DNA of 64,000 nucleotides from Perilla frutescens (lineage: Eukaryota; Streptophyta; Magnoliopsida; Lamiales; Lamiaceae): positions 33,732,501 through 33,796,500 of the forward strand of contig BRKX01000004.1 of the NCBI GenBank assembly GCA_026008535.1, given 5' to 3'. Shown here one piece after another: positions 57,564 to 64,000 of this stretch. The position numbers were made by a program, and so were the translations under genes. The first letter of the stretch is position 1. Each line of letters starts with the position of its first letter. A model generated the notes under the pieces. It searched no databases and was not told the origin of the DNA. It saw only the letters and a list, made by a program, of their open reading frames with translations.

Positions 57564-57950
57564 TCATAAACATTGAAATCTTGTTTCAATCAAAGGCTTG
57601 GTGAATAAATCCCCTGCCTGATCCACGGATGACACATGCCCAACCTCAACTATCTTGGCTTGAACCTTCTCATGCACCAAGTGAAAAACTGGATTTGATG
57701 CCAATGTTAAAGCATAGAGCAGCAATAGGCAGACGTTAACCAATCTTTCATCACCAATTACTGGAGAAGCCAAGGATAGATGTTGAAATTCATTAGTGAT
57801 GTGATTTGTGACTCCACTACCCACAGCCCAATGTGAGTAACCATCATCCTCATCATCCTGGTACACATGGCCTGATTTGCCATATAGCTTGACAGATAAG
57901 TCGATTATCCTTGACAAATCCACAGCCAGAACCTCTCCCTCGTGGTACAC
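57564..57950 (-). pseudogene. Fused Copia protease-RNase H remnant
   Basis: A 128-codon ORF. Residues 36-60 (HWAVGSGVTNHITNEF) are the Copia protease active-site region, with GSG in place of the usual DSG. From about residue 78 (LLYALTLASNPVFHLVHEKVQ then DQAGDLFTKPLIETRF) it is the C-terminal RNase H tail. The junction near residue 73 removes all of integrase and RT. The frame is kept across the deletion, but an active enzyme is impossible. Confidence 0.8.
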
Positions 57951-57979
57951 TCATGTCTCTGCCAGGAGCAGGAGCATAT

Positions 57980-58540
57980 TCAGCAGAAGAAGATGAACTC
58001 TTGCAAGTTCAGTTGATCAGATCGATAAGTCAAATTCACCACAATCGCTTCATATGCAACACCAAGACCAGCTAGAATGTACAACCCCAATTCAGCATCT
58101 GATATTTGATCACCTTGCCTGGTCGGTTGCAGCTGAAATCGGAGCGACATCACCCGTGCCTTTGACTGCGATTGAAAGAGAGATTCCAGAACTTTCCATA
58201 GATCTAGCGAGGTGACACATCGAGGAATATATCCAAGCATACACTCGCTAATAGAACGTAGCAACCAGCGCATGAGAAATGGGACGCTGCAAATTCAGAT
58301 CTGAGAATCCGGATGAAGCGATCTCGCACCGGCGGAAGAGGAAGGGAGAAATTGTGATGAAGGAACAGAGTGTTCATCAACAAACACCAGAAAACCGGGA
58401 GCTCGAAGTATAATGAGAACTTGCAGGCGCCAAAAAAAAAAACATAATTGGGATGATCCAATCGAAGATAAGGAGTCTGCAAGTGCGGAAGAACAAGTGT
58501 GGTGGAAGAATTCGCCATGAAAAAAAAACCGAGAAGCTGC
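57980..58540 (-). pseudogene. Copia gag remnant
   Basis: The probable start is near 58523 (MANSSTTLVLPHLQTPYLRL then DHPNYV), the usual Copia Gag opening. The frame then shifts at a poly-A tract (58429-58442, plus strand) and continues as WRLQVLIILRAPGFLVFVDE. A later frame (58273-57980) gives LDLWKVLESLFQSQSKARVM, LRFQLQPTRQGDQISDAELG and LYILAGLGVAYEAIVVNLTY, the UBN2-type gag core, with an internal deletion between SDAELG and LYILAG. No zinc knuckle remains. Confidence 0.8.
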
Positions 58541-58576
58541 AAACAAATTCCAAAAAAAATTCGAAGAACAACACTG

Positions 58577-58803
58577 ATCTGCAATTGAAATGCAGATTTC
58601 TAAAAAAATCAGTCTACAATAGAAATGTAGACACAAAAAAAATCGAAAATCAACATAGATCTGCAATGGAAATGCAGATTTCTGAAAAAAAATCAGTCTA
58701 CAATAGAAATGTAGACGCAAAAAAAATTGAAAAACCAGCACCGATCTGCAATTGAAATGCAGATTTCTGGAAAAAAAAATCAGTCTACAATAGAAATGTA
58801 GAC
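58577..58803. repeat. Six leader hairpins with 7-nt loops in Copia element
   Basis: Three tandem units of about 90 bp, each with two hairpins: stem ATCTGCA with loop ATTGAAA or ATGGAAA (58577, 58659, 58744), and stem GTCTACA with loop ATAGAAA (58612, 58696, 58783). Stems are 7 bp and perfect. The array lies between primer site and gag. Confidence 0.95.
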
Positions 58804-58834
58804 ACCTCAGGATCAAAACTGACGCTCGATACCA

Positions 58835-59043
58835 TGTTAAAATCTAAATTTGTACAGAGAAAGTGAAGAGAAGGAGATAAATATTTTGTGAAATTTTCTG
58901 TATAATAACTTAATGAGAAATCAACAGATATTTACAGCTATTTATAACAGAAACTTAGCTGTAACTAACCCTAGCTAAACTCCACACAATGCGGAACTAC
59001 AGCCACGTGGATTACAAAGAATCTAGCATAAATATATTTAACA
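58835..59043 (-). repeat. 5' LTR of deleted Copia element
   Basis: TGTTAAAATC...TATTTAACA, 209 bp, followed on the right by the ACTTT duplication. Confidence 0.9.
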
Positions 59044-59290
59044 ACTTTCATCACCAATTTTTTCTTTCAAATGAAAATTTGAATTTTATTCATTTTTTTA
59101 TAGGGCTCTAGGGCTATACGGACTCGAACTATTATACTTTTGTCCAACTAAATAGGTGAATTGACCATCACAATTTATTTGACCCAATTTTTTACCGGGC
59201 TTTGAATGATATACTATTTTCTTGACAAATTCTACTTTTCTCAACTTGACGCTTTGTATCCTTGTAAAAAATATATAAATCGACTAAAGA
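59044..59290. repeat. End of duplicated segment S2
   Basis: Resumes the alignment to S1 (41200-41375), with about 60 extra bases at 59060-59130 that S1 lacks. Confidence 0.75.
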
Positions 59291-60784
59291 AGTATTCTGG
59301 AGAAAATTGTGCAGCTGCATTTAATTAGTTTTTTTAGTAGAAGTTGAATTTAATTATCCTTTATCGTTTATGCATGATATAATATAAGTGTTACATTATA
59401 GATAAAAGAAAATTAAGAATATGCTCCAATTCAATAAAAAAGAAAAATAAAGAATATGTTAGAATTCCTAACCCATACTCTTTCACTTTCATTTCTCTCT
59501 AATATTTGGGGAAAAAATCAGGTGAGTAGAGTTACCATAACATCACAATTAATTTGGTCCATTTTTTTCAGTATATCTAGGTGGCATAATATATTCATAT
59601 GACCTTTGGATCTGATACGACGTGCGTTTATAATCGTCCTATTATCTTTTGTAACTTATTATGTTAGATCAAAACGTCTTATTAACTTTTGTGAAAATTT
59701 TTTAGACGATTAATAGGGAAAGTTTTAATTTTAATGTGTCTTATTGTAGAAAAAATTTCTTGTGAGAAAAATTGGAGGTACAAAAGAACACAATTTTTTT
59801 TTCGATTAAAAACACAATCTTTGACATGATTTGCAATTCAGACACAAACTTTAAAATTTTACAATTAAAATACAAACGTGCGTTAATTTTGCAAAATAAA
59901 CACAAACAGAACTCATATAGCACAGAAATCATATCATTTTATAATAATATGGGAAATATTTTCTACCCCATCACATAAAAATGCTGTTTGTGTCGAAATG
60001 ACGAAATAAAGGAAAAATATACAATTTTAAAAAAATTACTTTTTAATTTGTTTTCAGATACAAAATGATGTCATTTTGTGATAATGTGAAAATATTTTCC
60101 ACCTAAACACAACACGACATTTTTTTGCCAAGTCAATTTTCCGTTCACAAGAAAAAAAAATGAGGACATTTATTTTGCAAAAAAAAAAAAAAGCAAGTTC
60201 GTGCATTAATTACAAATTTTTGAAGTCAATGTCTAAACAAATCATGTCAAAATTTGTGCATTAATTACAAATTTTTGAAGTCAATGTATTTTTGAAGTCA
60301 ATGTCTAAACAAATCATGTCAAAATTTGTGTATTTAATCGTATTTCACATTTGAGCAGTATATAAGTTCATTGTACCATAGTACAAGAAAAGAGAAAGGG
60401 AGACATATAACTGAAAATGTGTAACCAATTGCAAGGAGTAGAATTTTATTTTAATTGACGCCTGCTTGAATTAATAAATTAACATTAGCCTCATCGAATA
60501 ATAGGAAAAGAAGAGCGAACAACAACATTTGTTTTGATGATCAGTATATATATGTAATATGGGAAACAATTATCATCGCATCTCACTACCTCAAAATATC
60601 GGGACTAGGTTGAAATCTCCGAAAAACTGCTTTGTGCAAAAACCAATGGAGATGCTCAAAAAGCCAAGCCAAGCCAATCCAATCCAATCCAACATGTAAC
60701 AAAATACAATCAACATCATCGATATACTTGATCTTGGTCTTCACAAAAATTATCAACCTGCTGCTGCTGCTGCCTCGTTCGGAC
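59291..60784. other. AT-rich spacer and 3' flank of the HEL2-like gene
   Basis: No gene. A block containing AATTACAAATTTTTGAAGTC is repeated at 60208-60260 and 60260-60335. The pentamer tract AAGCC/AATCC at 60661-60690 and a CAG run at 60758-60775 (sense strand) lie in the likely 3' untranslated region. Confidence 0.6.
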
Positions 60785-63397
60785 TCACTTTTTCACCCCT
60801 GACTTTGTCGACAATAACTTCTGACCCCCACCGTTTCTCCAAACACCTCGAACAGGTACACTTCCAGTAGGATTATCTGGCCCATTTGATGAAGCTGCAT
60901 CAGGGTCGGAATCTGGATCAGGGTCGGTATGTTTCAGATCCAACAGAGCTGCAACAGAGCCATCACCAAGACGGACCCTATGAAACTTCGATGTTTTCTT
61001 CCGTTGCTTACCTTTCCCACTGCCGTTGGCCGGACTTTGATTAGTTTCACCACCAGCAGAAAATGACTCAATCTGGCCTTTTGGTTTTGTTGATTCACTA
61101 GGTCCACCAGATTCTATAGCTGATTTCCCTCTGGCACTTCGATATCCATCCTTCGACAGCACTTCAACCTCTTCTTCTGAAGCCTTGTAGCTTGACTGTA
61201 GCTCTTTTACAGCATTTATAACATTATCAGCTAAATTGTTTTTAACGGTGCTGTTGCCAGAATCTACGGACTTGCCTTTGCCTTTGCCTTTTTTGGAGCC
61301 ATTACCATCTTTTATGCCATTACTCCAACCATTTTCTCTTGAAGCACTGAATGCCATATGAAGATTGTAAGCATCTATCAGCTCTTTCTGTTTCTGAGCA
61401 TTAGGCAGGAGCCTAGCCAACTCAAGAACGAGATGAGACAAGCCAAACTGATCTACGTGTGCTAGGTATGTCTCAACATCAATTGAACCTCGGCGGTATT
61501 CACCAGATACGTCTTTAAAAGCAGTGAATTTTTCTTCATCAAATCCTAGAGCAGCACGCATTTTGTCCACTAGAGATTTGTTTGATGTTTGAACATCTTC
61601 TGCATTCCCAAGAGCTTGGTCATCGGTGGCTGACTTGCGTGTCTGGGCTGCTGAAACTGGAGGAAAATCAGTACTTGAAGACTCAAAAGACTTGCGTTCA
61701 GATAGGCTAGGGGCTGATGAAGAATGACTCAATCTATTTGTGCTTCCAGAAGCCCTCGATGACATCAAAGAACCGGCAAACGATGTAGTGGCAACTGGCG
61801 GTGGGTGAATCTGAGAAGAAGTTGAATGACTAGGTGGCACAGGTTCAATTTCTGGAACTACTCCGCTCTGTCCCGAACTAGATACTGATCCAGAAATAGC
61901 ATTTACTGCAGGCCATGCATGAGAAGCTATGACTGGTTGTGCAGGTGTACGAATTCCTGCTGGCCAAGCAGGAGATGAGCTAGAGGAGTTTGCCTTTTTT
62001 TTGGCTTGGCGGCTCACGACTGACTGTACTGGTTTACGACTAACTGCTGGCCAAGCAGGAGCAGAGCTTGAGGAGTTCACCTCATTCTTGCTCTGGCGGC
62101 GCAGATGAGCAGCCATAGTTCTCCTGGCGGAGAGAGCATCAGTTTGAGAACTCTGTTGGTTACTTCCAGGACCCGCTGCCAGGGGAGGAAAGGAAGAGTC
62201 TCCCAGCGTTCCACTCATTGAACTTTGAGACAAGGCCTGACGGTATCTTGATGGTGGATCAGAGTCTGTGGTAGCTATAGATTCCAGAGGTGAAATAAGT
62301 GACTCAACATCAGTAATGTATCCATGATCAGTACGAGCCCGACTACTGGATGGTGCAGCACTTGCTGTCTCAAAACTTGCTTGGATGGCCAAAGCAATTT
62401 CACTATCCGCAATATCACGGCGAAAGACGCGTCCTCTTCCACGACGATTCTCTTGTTCACTGCTTCGACTATATCGAAAGCTGGTAGGTATCTATAAAAA
62501 TTGCAGACCATATGGAAACATAATAATGTCATCAATGGGGAAAGTTAACGAATATAGACAGTGGTTCCATATGAAAGGGATAGACTATAAATGAGCAGAA
62601 GCAACCTTATCCTCCTACCCATACCCCGACCACTCCAGCAGGTCCCCAGAAAACATCCGGCAAAGGAAAATGTCTAATATGATAAAGTAACTATTTGTAT
62701 GGGTCATAGTTTGATAAATATACCTGAAGAGCAGCACTACGCTGTGAACGGGACATGCGCCCTCCATGCTCCAAAGCATTATGTCTCTGAGATATAAGCA
62801 TGTAAAAGAACAGGGCTCAACAAAGAGAAAATAGTATAATAAATGCAGAATACGTTCATTTTAACAGCATAAGCACGATAACTTACCTTCAGTTCACCTT
62901 CAGACTGGAAGACAATGAACTTTTTGGCAAGACAACTGTCATCCTCGCATAGGAAATGTTCTCCACGAAAGTGCATCTGAGACCAATTAAGTCATTTAGA
63001 ATAGTAAGGAAAACTCAATGTAAAATAGTAATAGAAAATGTTCTACCTCCAAGTCATCATAATTCTTGAAGTAATCATGTTGTCCTGGATGCTGCTGCTG
63101 CCTGCACATAAAACATGACATTATTGCTCATTCAATATGCATGCCAGTCAAATTTCCTCTTATTTACAATATAAATTAAAAGGACTACCTTTGACATATA
63201 TGACAAGTATAATGTTCAGTTGACATGTGTGTATAAATTTCATGTTCCCCATAAAATGACGTCTGGCAAAATCCACACATGGGATGTCCTGAGAAGCCAC
63301 CTCTTTCACTTTCAGTTCCATCCACCTCTGAATCACCAGTCTTCATATGCTGAGTCAGTTGTGGTTTTGTGTACAACTTTTGCTCACAAATGAAAAC
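60785..63397 (-). CDS. HEL2: HEL2/ZNF598-like zinc-finger ubiquitin ligase, 3' exons
   Basis: Five exons with GT-AG borders and consistent phase: 63397-63189, 63101-63047, 62976-62887, 62786-62724 and 62491-60785 (stop 60785-60787), about 758 codons in total. The first visible exon begins VFICEQKLYTKPQLTQHMKT and has GHPMCGFCQTSFYGEHEIYT; further C2H2-type fingers follow (YTCHICQR; HFLCEDDSCLAKKF). Next come HNALEHGGRMSRSQRSAALQ and a long Ser-rich C-terminal region. This is the plant homologue of yeast Hel2/human ZNF598, which senses collided ribosomes and ubiquitinates small-subunit proteins. The RING domain and start lie to the right of the window. No lesion is seen; it is the only intact host gene here. 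Confidence 0.93.
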
Positions 63398-64000
63398 CTG
63401 TGAAACCAAGAGCATAATGTAGTTTCAAATAGTAGTAATCTAAGAGCATCATGTCAGGTAGTTGCATCTTAATGAACTAAATTGAGGATATAATTTTGGG
63501 GGATAAATGATAAAATGAAAATCAGGATTCATATAACATGGGGGATAAAAGATAAAATGAAAATCAGCATTTATATAACAAATATAAGTTGATATAATTT
63601 TTTAAAATTTTAACCCCCACCCCCTATGGAGGCTCCGCCTAGCTTCTAACTCTTCTGTATGCTCCAGCATCTACTTTAATTGAGCAATTGCTTCTGCTGT
63701 TAGAAATCATCAAAAATACACGCCACTAGTCAACAACACTGCAGGTACAGCGTTACTTCAAAAGACGACCCAAATTGCCATTTTACTATCCATGAGACCA
63801 GGGTCAAACTTAAAGCTATAGTTACTGCAGCATCACATCAGATAAGTTCTATCATCCCACTACTGGAAACACCAATTTCCCGGGGCGACTTTACCAGAGT
63901 ATGAGAATACCATTATGGTATATCCTGAATTGTGCAACTAACTGTATCCTCAAGTACAGCAGGGAAAGCAAGTCCCGACTAGTCACCAATCTACCCACCA
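63398..64000 (-). other. Intron of the HEL2-like gene
   Basis: The acceptor TTTCACAG lies directly upstream of the 63397 exon. No coding exon was recognised up to the window end. A unit of about 42 bp with GGGGGATAAA and GATAAAATGAAAATCAG is repeated at 63498-63582. Confidence 0.6.

Larger units (their letters stand above)
57309..59043 (-). mobile_element. Internally deleted Copia element (1.7 kb)
   Basis: Two LTRs of 209 bp (57309-57517 and 58835-59043), target-site duplication ACTTT (57304-57308 and 59044-59048), primer site TGGTATCGAGCG on the minus strand (58823-58834) next to the right LTR, and a purine tract (GCAGGGGAG) next to the left LTR. Internal coding is a shortened gag and a protease-RNase H fusion. 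Integrase and reverse transcriptase are missing, so it needs a helper. The empty site is in S1 at 41190-41205. Confidence 0.9.

Overview
This is nuclear DNA from a flowering plant, almost certainly a eudicot. It shows Ty1/Copia and Ty3/Gypsy LTR retrotransposons with initiator-tRNA-Met primer sites, a Pack-MULE carrying plant exons, GT-AG introns and AT-rich spacers. The species cannot be named from sequence alone. The only host gene that looks functional is at the right edge, on the minus strand: the 3' part (five exons) of a HEL2/ZNF598-type zinc-finger ubiquitin ligase, from about 60785 to 63397, continuing off the window.

Layout. 1-7632: decayed Sirevirus-like Copia element (minus), with an env-like ORF after pol and a 1.2 kb 5' LTR holding six hairpin units at an exact 41-bp period. 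7633-10119: repeats and a truncated Gypsy-type LTR. 10120-11779: head of a plus-strand Copia element. 11780-37083: a three-level nest. A Gypsy-1 element (LTRs 11960-14433 and 17805-37083, minus) is split by a solo LTR of Gypsy-2 (19758-36555, plus). That solo LTR is split by a complete 13.7 kb Gypsy-2 element (21618-35344, minus; TSD ACCTT). 37815-59290: a segment present as a-b, b and a-b copies, broken by an array of about 430-bp repeats with two GDSL-esterase gene fragments (42330-46925), a 2.3 kb Pack-MULE (48121-50417), another Gypsy-2 solo LTR (52277-55567, TSD TATAT) and an internally deleted Copia element (57309-59043, TSD ACTTT). 59290-60784: spacer. 60785-64000: the HEL2-like gene.

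The most unusual thing here is the leader of the young Gypsy-2 element. Between its primer site and gag it carries (i) at least twenty small hairpins whose stems differ and covary while the loops stay nearly constant (ACGCTRA of 7 nt; ATCTG of 5 nt, plus-strand reading), (ii) an unrecognised ORF of about 270 codons in sense orientation, and (iii) 3' splice-site-like sequences directly before the start codons of that ORF and of gag, with a conserved donor-like GGTATTTC in the LTR. One model, an inference, is a retrovirus-like arrangement in which splicing removes the hairpin array from messenger RNA and leaves it in genomic RNA as a possible Gag-recognition signal.

The Pack-MULE joins the first exon region of a leukotriene A4 hydrolase homologue to three consecutive exons of a cystinosin homologue, with splice sites kept. 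All retroelement genes have stops or frameshifts, but Gypsy-2 needs very few changes to explain its breaks and its LTRs differ by only about 1% by eye, so it inserted recently.
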